A stretch of DNA of 64,000 nucleotides from Thiocystis violascens (GTDB taxonomy: Bacteria; Pseudomonadota; Gammaproteobacteria; Chromatiales; Chromatiaceae), in contig DYNM01000007.1 of NCBI GenBank assembly GCA_020721065.1, positions 1 to 64,000 of the forward strand. The letters are read 5' to 3'. Positions 36,957-46,489 of the stretch are shown one piece after another. The notes beneath the pieces were generated by a model. It was not told the DNA's origin. It worked only from the letters and a program-made list of their open reading frames with translations, and did not search any database. The translations under genes were made by a program, and so were the position numbers. Numbering within the stretch: the stretch's first letter is position 1; every line of letters begins with the position of its first letter.

Positions 36957-38003
36957 ATGAATCAAATCCACAGTGAAATTAGCGTTGCTGATCGGCGCAC
37001 TCAAACGCGAATTCAAGTCAATATCCCTATTAAAGTCACTTTTTCGCGTATGATTGAACCAATGAACGCAGTGAATCAAGACATTTCATGGGGTGGGGTG
37101 CTTTTTGTGATTGCGGAGCCACCACCACAGGAAACAGGTTCATTGCGAATTGTATTGCCTTGGAAGCAAAATGAAAAAATTACTGCGGATGCGCATTTGG
37201 TACGGGTTAAGCGATTACAGAACGGTAGTTATTTGATTGCAGCGCGTTTTTATAGTTTATCGCCCCGCAGTCATTCGCGTCTTGAGCGGCTATTAAAAAT
37301 GCTACACGGTGATCAAGTTAGTACTTTAGAGACTAACTCATTTTTGGTGCGAGATTTGGAAGTGACGGTAAATGATACTAATGAATTACGCCGGACTTTA
37401 GTGCAAATTGCTACAGGTAGATATACGGTGACGGTATCTAGTGCGTATGAAAAAAATCAGAGTATTCGTTTATCAATTGCGGGTACGCGTGGCTTACCGG
37501 TCATTCGGTTGCGAGCACGGATTACTGATGTTGAAAAACTCAGTTCAAGTTATTTTGATTGGGCTGACTTGTATACCCTAAAATTGCTATTTGAACACCC
37601 TCGCTCTGCTATTAAAACATTTGTGGATTTACTTTTGAATAGCTTGCCAGAAACTTGTTATAATGCTAACTCAGAACTGATAAATTCTCCCGAACAAATA
37701 CGTTCGGCAGTGTTTGCAAATCCAACTGCCACAGATCAAGCGCAAAGTGCTGGAAAAAGTGGAGTTTTATGTGTATTAGAAACGCAATTTCCTGAAGCAC
37801 TGAATCATTTAACTGTAGGCTGGGGAGATGTATCGGCTTTTGAATCATTCTTCCGTGATTTAATTCTTGGTGATCAAGGAAGTCCAATGGGTTGGCCGCC
37901 AGAAGCATGGTCAGAATTGGAATTTTTACAAAGCATTCACGATTGCGCCTATGGCATATCAGATTCGCGCCTCAACGTGTTGAAAGTGGGGCGTTCGGTG
38001 TAA
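36957..38003 (+). CDS. PilZ-domain protein (predicted c-di-GMP receptor)
   Basis: 348 residues. An N-terminal PilZ domain is indicated by DRRTQTRIQVNIPIKV (RxxxR motif) and QDISWGGVLF (D/NxSxxG motif), both used to bind cyclic di-GMP, and extends to about residue 115. The remaining 230 residues have no recognised domain and may be the output part. No membrane segment is seen. It is divergent from proS and followed by ilvI after 116 bases. Target unknown. Confidence 0.82.
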   Translation: MNQIHSEISVADRRTQTRIQVNIPIKVTFSRMIEPMNAVNQDISWGGVLFVIAEPPPQETGSLRIVLPWKQNEKITADAHLVRVKRLQNGSYLIAARFYSLSPRSHSRLERLLKMLHGDQVSTLETNSFLVRDLEVTVNDTNELRRTLVQIATGRYTVTVSSAYEKNQSIRLSIAGTRGLPVIRLRARITDVEKLSSSYFDWADLYTLKLLFEHPRSAIKTFVDLLLNSLPETCYNANSELINSPEQIRSAVFANPTATDQAQSAGKSGVLCVLETQFPEALNHLTVGWGDVSAFESFFRDLILGDQGSPMGWPPEAWSELEFLQSIHDCAYGISDSRLNVLKVGRSV

Positions 38004-38119
38004 CACTGCTTGCTGCACTGCAACAGGCTTGACCGCCTCTAACGATCAAGGTAGCTTCAAAACCTTTTCGAGATGCCGTCCAATCATGGACGCTGACTGC
38101 TGAGAGGTCGCAGAACGTG

Positions 38120-39868
38120 ATGAAAACCACAACAGATGATACGGGCGCGGTCTTGAGCGGCGCAGAAATCGTGGTGCAGGCGCTCTGTGATGAGGGCGTC
38201 GAGCTAGTGTTTGGCTATCCGGGCGGCTCAGTGTTGCATATTTACGACGCACTGTTCAAACATGGGGGAATGCGCCACATCCTCGTCCGTCACGAACAGG
38301 GCGCGGCGCACGCAGCGGATGGTTATGCGCGGGCTACTGGCAAATGCGGCGTTTGTTTAGTGACTTCCGGTCCGGGCGCAACAAATGCAGTGACTGGTAT
38401 TGCCACTGCGTATATGGATTCAATTCCGTTAGTGGTATTAACTGGACAAGTACCGACGCCGGTAATTGGCAGTGACGCATTCCAAGAAGTGGATACAGTT
38501 GGAATTACCCGCCCGTGTGTAAAGCACAATTTTTTAGTAAAAGATGTGCGTGATTTAGCGGTGACTATTCGCAAAGCTTTTCATATTGCGACCACAGGTC
38601 GCCCCGGTCCAGTCGTGATTGACATCCCTAAAGATGTCACTGATCCCAGTATTAAGATTCCCTATTATTACCCGCGTGATATACAATTGCGCTCATACAA
38701 CCCAATTGCAAAAGGTCATCCCGGACAAATTAAAAAAGCGGTCGAGTTAATGCTACAGGCGACTCGTCCGATTTTTTATATTGGTGGCGGTGTCATTCTT
38801 GGTGAAGGCTCCACATCGCTCATTGAATTGGTGCGTTCCAGCGGTTTTCCACTCACAAGTACTTTAATGGGATTGGGCGCATTTCCTGCCAGTGATCGCC
38901 AATTTATTGGTATGTTGGGAATGCACGGCACCTATGAAGCCAATATGGCAATGCACGATACCGACGTGTTAATTGCAATTGGAGCGCGTTTTGATGATCG
39001 CGTGACCGGCAGAATTGCTGATTTTTGCCCACACGCTAAAATTATTCACATTGATGTTGATCCATCATCAATATCGAAAAATGTGCGCGTAGATGTTCCT
39101 ATTGTTGGTCAAGTTGCGAGTGTATTAGCAGATTTAACGCAACTGTATCAAGAACGCCGTACTGAAGCGCAAAATCTTACGGAATGGTGGGTCAAAATTG
39201 ATGGTTGGCGGCAATTGAATTGTTTGGAATATGACCGCACCAGCGCCTTGATAAAACCACAATTTGCTATTGAAACTCTGCATCAAGTGACTAATGGCGA
39301 TCTGTATTTAACATCTGATGTAGGACAGCATCAGATGTTTGCGGCGCAATTCTATCCCTTTGATAAACCTCGGCGCTGGATCAATTCCGGTGGTTTAGGC
39401 ACGATGGGATTTGGTTTGCCAGCGGCGGTGGGAGTGCAATTAGCATTTCCAAATGCACCTGTAGCCTGTGTATCTGGAGAAGCCAGCATTTTAATGTGTA
39501 TTCAAGAATTGGCGACCTGTAAGCAATACAACTTGCCAATTAAAATACTCTTGCTCAATAATGGTTACATGGGAATGGTGCGGCAATGGCAGGAATTGTT
39601 TTATGAAAGCCGTTACTCGCATTCTTATGTCGATGCGTTGCCAGATTTTGTCAAACTCGCTGAAAGTTTTGGGCATGTGGGAATGCGCGTGACGCAACCA
39701 GCGGATTTAGCACCTGCATTACAAGAGGCATTTGCATTGCAAGATCGTTTGGTATTTCTTGATGTAGTGGTTGATCCAACTGCGAATGTTTATCCAATGA
39801 TTGCTGCTGGTAAAGGTCAACATGAAATGCACCTCGCGCCTGGTATGGCAGAGCGGGAATTAGCCTGA
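38120..39868 (+). CDS. ilvI: Acetolactate synthase large subunit
   Basis: About 582 residues from ATG 38120, with a GTG directly before it. Motifs are VFGYPGGSVLHIYDAL, HEQGAAHAADGYARATGKCGVCLVTSGPGATN, and PRRWINSGGLGTMGFGLPAAVG. It condenses pyruvate (or pyruvate with 2-oxobutyrate) using thiamine diphosphate and FAD, the first step to valine, leucine and isoleucine. The cofactor motif reads SGEASILMCIQELATC where GDGS/GEGS..MN is usual (G to A and N to C), although NN of the motif's end is kept. It is followed by ilvH and ilvC. Confidence 0.96.
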   Translation: MKTTTDDTGAVLSGAEIVVQALCDEGVELVFGYPGGSVLHIYDALFKHGGMRHILVRHEQGAAHAADGYARATGKCGVCLVTSGPGATNAVTGIATAYMDSIPLVVLTGQVPTPVIGSDAFQEVDTVGITRPCVKHNFLVKDVRDLAVTIRKAFHIATTGRPGPVVIDIPKDVTDPSIKIPYYYPRDIQLRSYNPIAKGHPGQIKKAVELMLQATRPIFYIGGGVILGEGSTSLIELVRSSGFPLTSTLMGLGAFPASDRQFIGMLGMHGTYEANMAMHDTDVLIAIGARFDDRVTGRIADFCPHAKIIHIDVDPSSISKNVRVDVPIVGQVASVLADLTQLYQERRTEAQNLTEWWVKIDGWRQLNCLEYDRTSALIKPQFAIETLHQVTNGDLYLTSDVGQHQMFAAQFYPFDKPRRWINSGGLGTMGFGLPAAVGVQLAFPNAPVACVSGEASILMCIQELATCKQYNLPIKILLLNNGYMGMVRQWQELFYESRYSHSYVDALPDFVKLAESFGHVGMRVTQPADLAPALQEAFALQDRLVFLDVVVDPTANVYPMIAAGKGQHEMHLAPGMAERELA

Positions 39869-39920
39869 TTAAAAATCCCAACCTCTTAATGAAATAAAGA
39901 GGCTTTTCGAGATAATAACC

Positions 39921-40412
39921 ATGAGACATATCATTGCCGTGTTGCTGGAAAATGAAGCTGGGGCGCTGTCGCGGGTTGCCGGTCTATTTTCAGCGCGGGG
40001 CTACAATATCGAATCGTTAACGGTGGCACCAACTGATGATCCGACGCTGTCGCGTATGACGTTGGTCACAACTGGCAGTGAGGAAATCGTTGAGCAAATT
40101 AAAAAACAACTTAATAAGTTAATTGATACTGTTAAGTTGCTAGATTTATCTGATGGTCCGCACATTGAGCGTGAAATGATGATGGTCAAGGTGCGAGCTG
40201 AACGTCCAGATCGAGAAGAACTCAAGCGATTAGCAGATATTTTTCGCGCTAAAATCATTGATGTGACAGATACCAGTTATGTCATCGAATTGACTGGCGC
40301 TTCCAAAAAACTGGATGCATTCATTGACGCTGTTCCCGAAGGATTGTTAATTGAAGTGGTGCGTTCTGGTCCAACGGGGATCACGCGGGGCGAAAAAGGA
40401 TTGACGTTGTAA
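39921..40412 (+). CDS. ilvH: Acetolactate synthase small regulatory subunit
   Basis: 163 residues, as in E. coli IlvH. The N-terminal ACT domain is MRHIIAVLLENEAGALSRVAGLFSARGYNIESLTVAPTDD, which binds valine for feedback inhibition. The second domain has MMMVKVRAE and VIDVTDTSYVIELTGASKKLDAFI. It lies 52 bases after ilvI; a small hairpin in that gap may modulate expression. Confidence 0.97.
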   Translation: MRHIIAVLLENEAGALSRVAGLFSARGYNIESLTVAPTDDPTLSRMTLVTTGSEEIVEQIKKQLNKLIDTVKLLDLSDGPHIEREMMMVKVRAERPDREELKRLADIFRAKIIDVTDTSYVIELTGASKKLDAFIDAVPEGLLIEVVRSGPTGITRGEKGLTL

Positions 40413-40481
40413 TTGTAAATGGTGCAACTGCAATATCATTCTGCATTCAGTCGCGCACCATTGACGAACTATTTGTGTTAA

Positions 40482-41594
<1,113 letters not shown>

Positions 41595-41612
41595 GCTTTG
41601 ACCTGATTGATG

Positions 41613-41642
41613 TTTTTTACCCCCGCTTGCGGGGGTTTTTTA
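41613..41642 (+). terminator. Terminator after ilvC
   Basis: CCCCCGC (41620-41626) pairs with GCGGGGG (41629-41635) and is followed by six T. It is a strong intrinsic terminator 25 bases past the ilvC stop. Confidence 0.93.
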
Positions 41643-41671
41643 TTGGCGGCATTTCAGAATGTAAATTTGCT

Positions 41672-42559
41672 TTAACGCATTCTGTTGGTGAATTGCGCTC
41701 GCGGTGGTGGTTTGAGGTATTGCGGGGTTGGAATTTGAATGCGCATACTCGATACATTGAGTGCAGGAGGGGGCTTTACCGTCGTCAGTAAATGTCGATT
41801 TTGCGCTTCTAGTTGTGCTTTTAATTCTGGTTTTAATTCGGGTTGTTTGAAAGTTGCTTGCCAACGCAAATCTGGTTTTGGAGTATAGGTTTCTAATGGT
41901 TCAGGTTCTGGTGTGCGAATGATTGGATTAGAGTGTTTGCGTGTGCTGATTGTAGGTTGTGCAGTGGCCATTTTTGGATTGAGATCAATACCAGTTGCAG
42001 CGCGTGCTTCGGGTGAATAGGGAGCAATGCCTTTGCTTTTTAAGTAAGCGGTTAATACTTGATGGGTATAGCGTTGTGTTTCTGCATAATTGACGACGCC
42101 GCCGCCGCGTTCTAATGCACCTTCACCTGCGTTATATGCCATGACCGCAGCGGCGATGTTGCCATATTTATTTAATAATCGCTTAAAATGGCGCATTCCT
42201 GTATTTAAGTTAGTTTTGGGTTCCAATAAAGCAGCGGCATGATTAACGCCATAATCAGCAGCAGTTGCGGGCATCACTTGCATTAAACCCACTGCGCCGG
42301 CTGGTGATACGGCTTGAGGATTGTAAGCGGATTCGGCACGAATGAGCGCATGAATTAAATCACGATCTAAACCGTGTGTGAGTGCTGTTTGATCAACCAT
42401 TGTTTTTAAGGGTGTTGATGTTATGGGAGCGGGTGCTGAATCAGTTGTTGGTGGTGCGATGGGTATTGATACTGTGGGTTCAATCGCCGCTGTTGGTAAT
42501 GGTAGCAATATAATAATTGCCATGATTCGATGAAATAATGGTATTGTGGGCGCTGACAT
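41672..42559 (-). CDS. Lytic transglycosylase, SLT domain
   Basis: 295 residues. A hydrophobic N-terminus (IMAIIILLPLPTAAIEP) suggests export. The SLT domain covers about residues 55-180: HALIRAESAYNPQAVSPAGAVGLMQVMPATAADYGV with the catalytic Glu, then NLNTGMRHFKRLLNKYGNIAAAVMAYNAGEGALERGGGV. It cuts peptidoglycan glycan strands forming 1,6-anhydromuramic acid ends. The C-terminal third is Pro/Lys-rich and probably disordered. Convergent with ilvC. Confidence 0.92.
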   Translation of the reverse strand: MSAPTIPLFHRIMAIIILLPLPTAAIEPTVSIPIAPPTTDSAPAPITSTPLKTMVDQTALTHGLDRDLIHALIRAESAYNPQAVSPAGAVGLMQVMPATAADYGVNHAAALLEPKTNLNTGMRHFKRLLNKYGNIAAAVMAYNAGEGALERGGGVVNYAETQRYTHQVLTAYLKSKGIAPYSPEARAATGIDLNPKMATAQPTISTRKHSNPIIRTPEPEPLETYTPKPDLRWQATFKQPELKPELKAQLEAQNRHLLTTVKPPPALNVSSMRIQIPTPQYLKPPPRAQFTNRMR

Positions 42560-42744
42560 AAGTTGTTTTCCAGACTATAAATGAGTGCCGTTGGTGTGAT
42601 GATTGAATCACAATTTTCACGCGATATTGCACTGTGAAACTTTGGCTGCACACGCTGTTTTTTGCTGCGCGGAAATGCGCCAGCAATGGCGGCCTGATGA
42701 CAGTTGGCGCGTATCATTGCGGCTGTTTCCAGCGATTTTGGGAT

Positions 42745-43266
42745 GTGATCGTGCAAACATTGCTCCGTTTTTTTATCGAACTCTGCGCGTTGCGGCGTGT
42801 TCCGCAGGATTTACCGTCGTCGTCATTTTTATTGGGTATCACGGCGCTGGCGGATTTGGGTGCCGGCATCTTGATCGGTCTCACCGCTGACGTGGCGTGG
42901 TGGCTGACGACGCTGCAAAGTGCGACCGAAATTGCGTTCACGTTACTGGTGCTGTACGCCGTGTTGAGTGTGCGCCAGCGCCAGCCGCGATTTCTGCAAG
43001 CGGCGACTGCGTTGACGGGCAGCAGCGCGGTGCTCGGTTTAGCAGCACTGTTGCCATTGAGCCTCAACGCACCGCCGTTGCAAGAGACTGATTTTGCTTT
43101 AATTGGCGCATTTACGCTGCTCGGACTGGTGATTTGGGGCATCGTCGTCAGCGGTCATATCTTCCGCCACACCTTCGATATCACGCTGGGAGCGGGCATC
43201 GCCGCCAGCATCGCGTTAGAAATCATCACCGTAATGCTGGTCACTGGACTGTTTGGCGCAGGCTGA
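42745..43266 (+). CDS. Predicted multi-pass membrane protein upstream of mpl
   Basis: About 173 residues from GTG 42745; the frame is open to 42634 but that part is not protein-like, so the start is uncertain. At least four hydrophobic segments are visible: LLGITALADLGAGILIGLTADV, SATEIAFTLLVLYAVL, GSSAVLGLAALLPLSL and ALIGAFTLLGLVIWGIVVSG, with a last one ending in MLVTGLFGAG. The start LRFFIELCALRRVPQDLPSSS resembles small membrane proteins found in front of mpl in other gammaproteobacteria. Function unknown. Confidence 0.7.
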   Translation: MIVQTLLRFFIELCALRRVPQDLPSSSFLLGITALADLGAGILIGLTADVAWWLTTLQSATEIAFTLLVLYAVLSVRQRQPRFLQAATALTGSSAVLGLAALLPLSLNAPPLQETDFALIGAFTLLGLVIWGIVVSGHIFRHTFDITLGAGIAASIALEIITVMLVTGLFGAG

Positions 43267-43306
43267 CTGCCGCGCCCTTCTTTTTTTCATCGCGCAGAAT
43301 TGACTC

Positions 43307-44671
43307 ATGCACCTACACATTCTCGGCATTTGCGGCACGTTTATGGGCGGCATCGCGCTGTTGGCGCGGCAATTGGGACATCACGTCACCGGCTCGGATG
43401 CCAACGTCTATCCGCCGATGAGCACCCAATTGGAGGCGGCCGGCATTCAACTCAGCGAAGGGTATGACGCCGCCGTGCTCCAGCCTGCGCCCGATGTCGT
43501 CGTGGTGGGTAACGCGATGCGGCGCGGCATTCCGGCAGTGGAATTCATGCTGGATCAGGGACTGCGCTATTGCTCCGGGCCGGAATGGTTACACGCCAAT
43601 TTGTTGTCTGATCGCTGGGTGTTGGCGGTGGCGGGTACGCATGGCAAAACCACGACGGCGAGTTTATTGGCGTGGGTGTTGGCGGAGGCGGGGCTGGAGC
43701 CGGGCTTTTTGATTGGCGGAGTGCCGCGAGATTTCGATGTGTCAGCGCGATTGGGCGCGGCACCATTTTTCGTGGTGGAGGCGGATGAATACGACACCGC
43801 TTTTTTTGATAAACGCTCGAAATTCGTCCATTACCACCCGCGCACACTCATTTTGAATAACTTGGAATTTGATCACGCCGATATTTTCGACGATCTGGCG
43901 CAGATTCAGCGGCAATTTCATCATCTGGTGCGCACCGTGCCCAGCAGCGGCTTGATCATTCAACCGAGCGCCGATGCCGCGCTGGACGCGGTGATCGCGC
44001 AAGGTTGCTGGACGCAGCGCCAGCAGTTTGGCGCAGGCGGCGAGTGGGCGGCGGAACTGTTGGCAGCGGACGGCTCGGCATTTAACGTGTTGATTCACGG
44101 AGAAAAAGTCGGCACGGTGCGCTGGGCGCATACCGGTTGGCACAACGTCAACAATGCGTTGGCGGTGCTGGCCGCAGCGCGTCATGTCGGAGTGTCGGTG
44201 GCGCTGGGAATTGCGGCGGTGAGTCGGTTTGGCGGCGTCAAGCGGCGGATGGAGCTGCGCGGTGAAGTGGGCGGAGTGCGGGTATTTGATGATTTTGCGC
44301 ATCATCCGACTGCGATTGCGACCACGCTGCACGGGCTGCGCCAGCACGTCGGGACGCAGCGGATCGTGGCCATTGTGGAGCTGCGTTCCAACACGATGCG
44401 GCTGGGCGTTCACAACGCGCAGCTTGCGCCAGCACTGGCAGCGGCGGATCGGGTGATTGTGTTTGCGCCGCCGGATTTGGGTTGGGATGTCGCCGGAGTG
44501 TTGACGCCGCTCGGCGAGCGGGTGACGACCTGCGCGACGGTGGCAGAAATTGTGGCGCTGGTGGTCGGCGAGAGTCGCGCTGGTGATCAAATTGTGGTGA
44601 TGAGCAACGGCGGGTTTGGCGGGATTCATCAGCGGTTGCTGGCGGAGCTGCCAGTTGGCGGTTGTCAGTAA
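43307..44671 (+). CDS. mpl: UDP-N-acetylmuramate:tripeptide ligase (murein peptide ligase)
   Basis: 454 residues, as in E. coli Mpl. MHLHILGICGTFMGGIALLARQLGHHVTGSDANVYPPMSTQL is the N-terminal domain. GTHGKTTTASLLAW is the P-loop. FVVEADEYDTAFFDKRSKFVHY and the C-terminal DDFAHHPTAIATTL complete the Mur ligase pattern. It reattaches recycled L-Ala-gamma-D-Glu-meso-DAP to UDP-MurNAc. The last codons (GTTGGCGGTTGTCAG then TAA) are an 18-base match to a repeat found at the end of lnt. ubiX starts one base later. Confidence 0.97.
   Translation: MHLHILGICGTFMGGIALLARQLGHHVTGSDANVYPPMSTQLEAAGIQLSEGYDAAVLQPAPDVVVVGNAMRRGIPAVEFMLDQGLRYCSGPEWLHANLLSDRWVLAVAGTHGKTTTASLLAWVLAEAGLEPGFLIGGVPRDFDVSARLGAAPFFVVEADEYDTAFFDKRSKFVHYHPRTLILNNLEFDHADIFDDLAQIQRQFHHLVRTVPSSGLIIQPSADAALDAVIAQGCWTQRQQFGAGGEWAAELLAADGSAFNVLIHGEKVGTVRWAHTGWHNVNNALAVLAAARHVGVSVALGIAAVSRFGGVKRRMELRGEVGGVRVFDDFAHHPTAIATTLHGLRQHVGTQRIVAIVELRSNTMRLGVHNAQLAPALAAADRVIVFAPPDLGWDVAGVLTPLGERVTTCATVAEIVALVVGESRAGDQIVVMSNGGFGGIHQRLLAELPVGGCQ
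44654..44671 (+). repeat. Half-copy of the GTTGTCAG repeat at the mpl 3' end
   Basis: GTTGGCGGTTGTCAGTAA is identical over 18 bases to 61851-61868 at the end of lnt. It supplies the last five codons and the stop of mpl. It belongs to the repeat family seen at 58486-58600 and 63004-63157. Confidence 0.7.
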
Positions 44672-44672
44672 C

Positions 44673-45293
44673 ATGCCTTGGTCAAAAACCATCACCGTCG
44701 CCCTCACCGGCGCATCTGGCGCACTGTATGGATTGCGCCTCATCGACTGCCTGCTTCGCGCTAACGTGCGGGTTTATCTCCTGATTTCGCAAGCAGCGCA
44801 GATCGTCTTGAAGCTGGAAACCGGGCTGGATATTCCGGCGCGTCCTCACGACGCCGAAACCTTTTTAACCGCACATTTCCACGCCGCTCCCGCGCAATTG
44901 CACGTTTTTGGTCGTCAAGAATGGACAGCGCCCGTTGCCAGCGGCAGCAACCCCGCCGCCGCGATGGTCATTTGCCCATGCACTGCCGGCACTCTCGGAC
45001 GCATCGCTGCCGGTCTTTCTGGCTCGCTGATTGAACGCGCCGCCGATGTCGCGCTGAAAGAACGCCGCCCACTCATTCTCGTGCTGCGCGAAACGCCGCT
45101 GACCACGATTCACCTAGAAAACATGCTGCGACTAGCACACGCCGGTGCCGTGATCATGCCCGCAGCGCCCGGCTTTTATCATCAACCGACGACGCTGGAT
45201 GAACTGGTCGATTTCATGGTCGCTCGCGTGCTGGATCATCTCGGCGTCCCGCATGAATTGATGTCGCGCTGGGGCGACACGGACGCCAGTTGA
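44673..45293 (+). CDS. ubiX: Flavin prenyltransferase UbiX
   Basis: 206 residues from ATG 44673, one base after the mpl stop. Motifs are TVALTGASGALYGLRLIDCLL (FMN binding), VICPCTAGTLGRIAAGLSGSLIERAADVALKERRPLILVLRETPLTTIHLENMLRLA, and AAPGFYHQP. It makes prenylated FMN for UbiD-type decarboxylases, including that of ubiquinone synthesis. The mpl-ubiX order is common in gammaproteobacteria. Confidence 0.97.
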   Translation: MPWSKTITVALTGASGALYGLRLIDCLLRANVRVYLLISQAAQIVLKLETGLDIPARPHDAETFLTAHFHAAPAQLHVFGRQEWTAPVASGSNPAAAMVICPCTAGTLGRIAAGLSGSLIERAADVALKERRPLILVLRETPLTTIHLENMLRLAHAGAVIMPAAPGFYHQPTTLDELVDFMVARVLDHLGVPHELMSRWGDTDAS

Positions 45294-46312
45294 TGATGAC
45301 GCTCGCTGCGCGTTTCGCCATTCCGTCGCCAATTCGCGCTATCACTCCGCTGGGACGCGGCCTGATTAACGAGACTTTTCGCGTCACTGCCGCCGATCAG
45401 CACTTCGTCCTCCAGCACCTCAACTCGACTGTCTTTCCCGCGCCGGAGCAGATCATGGCGAATTGGCGCGTATTGAGCGCCCATCTCGCCACCATTCCAG
45501 CGGCAGCGGTGCGGATTCCGAGCTTGATTCCGGCGCGAGATGGCGCGGATTTTGTGCGCGATACCGACGGCGCGATCTGGCGGATGCAGGAATGGATCGC
45601 CGCCAGCGCCCCGTTGCCGCAACTGACCACCTCGGCGCAGGCGTGGGAAGTCGGCGCGATGTTGGGACACTTTCATCGCGCCACCGCCACACTGCCGCCG
45701 TCACATTTGCACGTCACGCTGCCGGATTTTCACGCCACGCCCGTTTATTTAGCGCGATTGCTGGCGCGGGGCGAGCTGCCGGAATTTGTCGCAGCGCGGC
45801 GCGATTTAGCAACGGCGCTGACGGACGCACAGCGCACCGGACAGCTTGTGCTGCGGGTCACGCACGGCGATCCCAAACTCGATAACATCTTGTTTTCTGA
45901 AGAGAAGCAGCGGGCGCTGGCACTGATTGATCTTGACACCGTGCAGCCCGGCTTGATCCAACACGATCTCGGCGACTGTCTGCGCTCGTGTTGCAACCGC
46001 AGCGGTGAGCACGGCGCGGGCGCGGTGGAATTTGATTTAGAAATATGCGCCGACATTCTTGCCGGTTATGGCGCAGCGACGGTGGGATTGTTGACGGCAG
46101 CGGATATTGCCGTGCTGTATGACGCGATTCGGTTATTGCCGTTTGAATTGGGAATCCGGTTTTTAACCGATCATTTCGATGGAGATCGTTATTTCCGCGT
46201 TAGTGAACACGGGCAAAATCACCACCGCGCTGAGATTCAATTTGCTCTCGTCGCCGCAATTGAACGACAAGAAACGGCACTGCGGATGCTACTGCGGGAA
46301 CGCTTTCATTAA
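45293..46312 (+). CDS. Aminoglycoside-phosphotransferase-fold small-molecule kinase
   Basis: 339 residues from ATG 45293, sharing one base with the ubiX stop; a second ATG follows directly. The protein-kinase-like APH fold is shown by INETFRV (glycine-loop region), RMQEWI, HGDPKLDNILF (catalytic loop HGDxxxxN) and ALIDLDTVQPG (metal Asp). GLIQHDLGDCLRSCCN is reminiscent of N-acetylhexosamine kinases of the NahK type. A sugar substrate would fit the cell-wall recycling gene mpl upstream, but this is only a guess. A terminator follows. Confidence 0.82.
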   Translation: MMTLAARFAIPSPIRAITPLGRGLINETFRVTAADQHFVLQHLNSTVFPAPEQIMANWRVLSAHLATIPAAAVRIPSLIPARDGADFVRDTDGAIWRMQEWIAASAPLPQLTTSAQAWEVGAMLGHFHRATATLPPSHLHVTLPDFHATPVYLARLLARGELPEFVAARRDLATALTDAQRTGQLVLRVTHGDPKLDNILFSEEKQRALALIDLDTVQPGLIQHDLGDCLRSCCNRSGEHGAGAVEFDLEICADILAGYGAATVGLLTAADIAVLYDAIRLLPFELGIRFLTDHFDGDRYFRVSEHGQNHHRAEIQFALVAAIERQETALRMLLRERFH

Positions 46313-46454
46313 CTGAGATAAAAAATTTTACACAACAACTTAAAATAAGTTACGCCATAGCACTTGCAGCAATAGATGCTCCATTTAAGTTTTATTGAAA
46401 GAGTGAATAGTGTCGGGTTCAGTCTCGTTCACCGCTGCTGCGCGGTTGGGAGTG

Positions 46455-46489
46455 CTGAATGATGATGACTGTCATCATTCAGGTTTTTC
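46455..46489 (+). terminator. Terminator of the mpl-ubiX-kinase run
   Basis: CTGAATGATGA (46455-46465) pairs with TCATCATTCAG (46472-46482) around a six-base loop, followed by GTTTTTCT. It overlaps the last codons of the convergent Nudix-like gene and marks the left edge of the accessory island. Confidence 0.8.

Noticed and set aside
38004..38119. Possible leader-peptide attenuator before ilvI
   Set aside because: No short frame rich in Leu, Val or Ile codons and no terminator hairpin seen.
39882..39907. Hairpin CCTCTT/AAGAGG between ilvI and ilvH
   Set aside because: Six-base stem and only four T behind it; ilvH follows on the same transcript. Too weak to call a terminator or attenuator.
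43742..44743. 333-codon frame opposite mpl
   Set aside because: Arg/His-rich antisense frame produced by GC-rich mpl codons; no start signal or domain.
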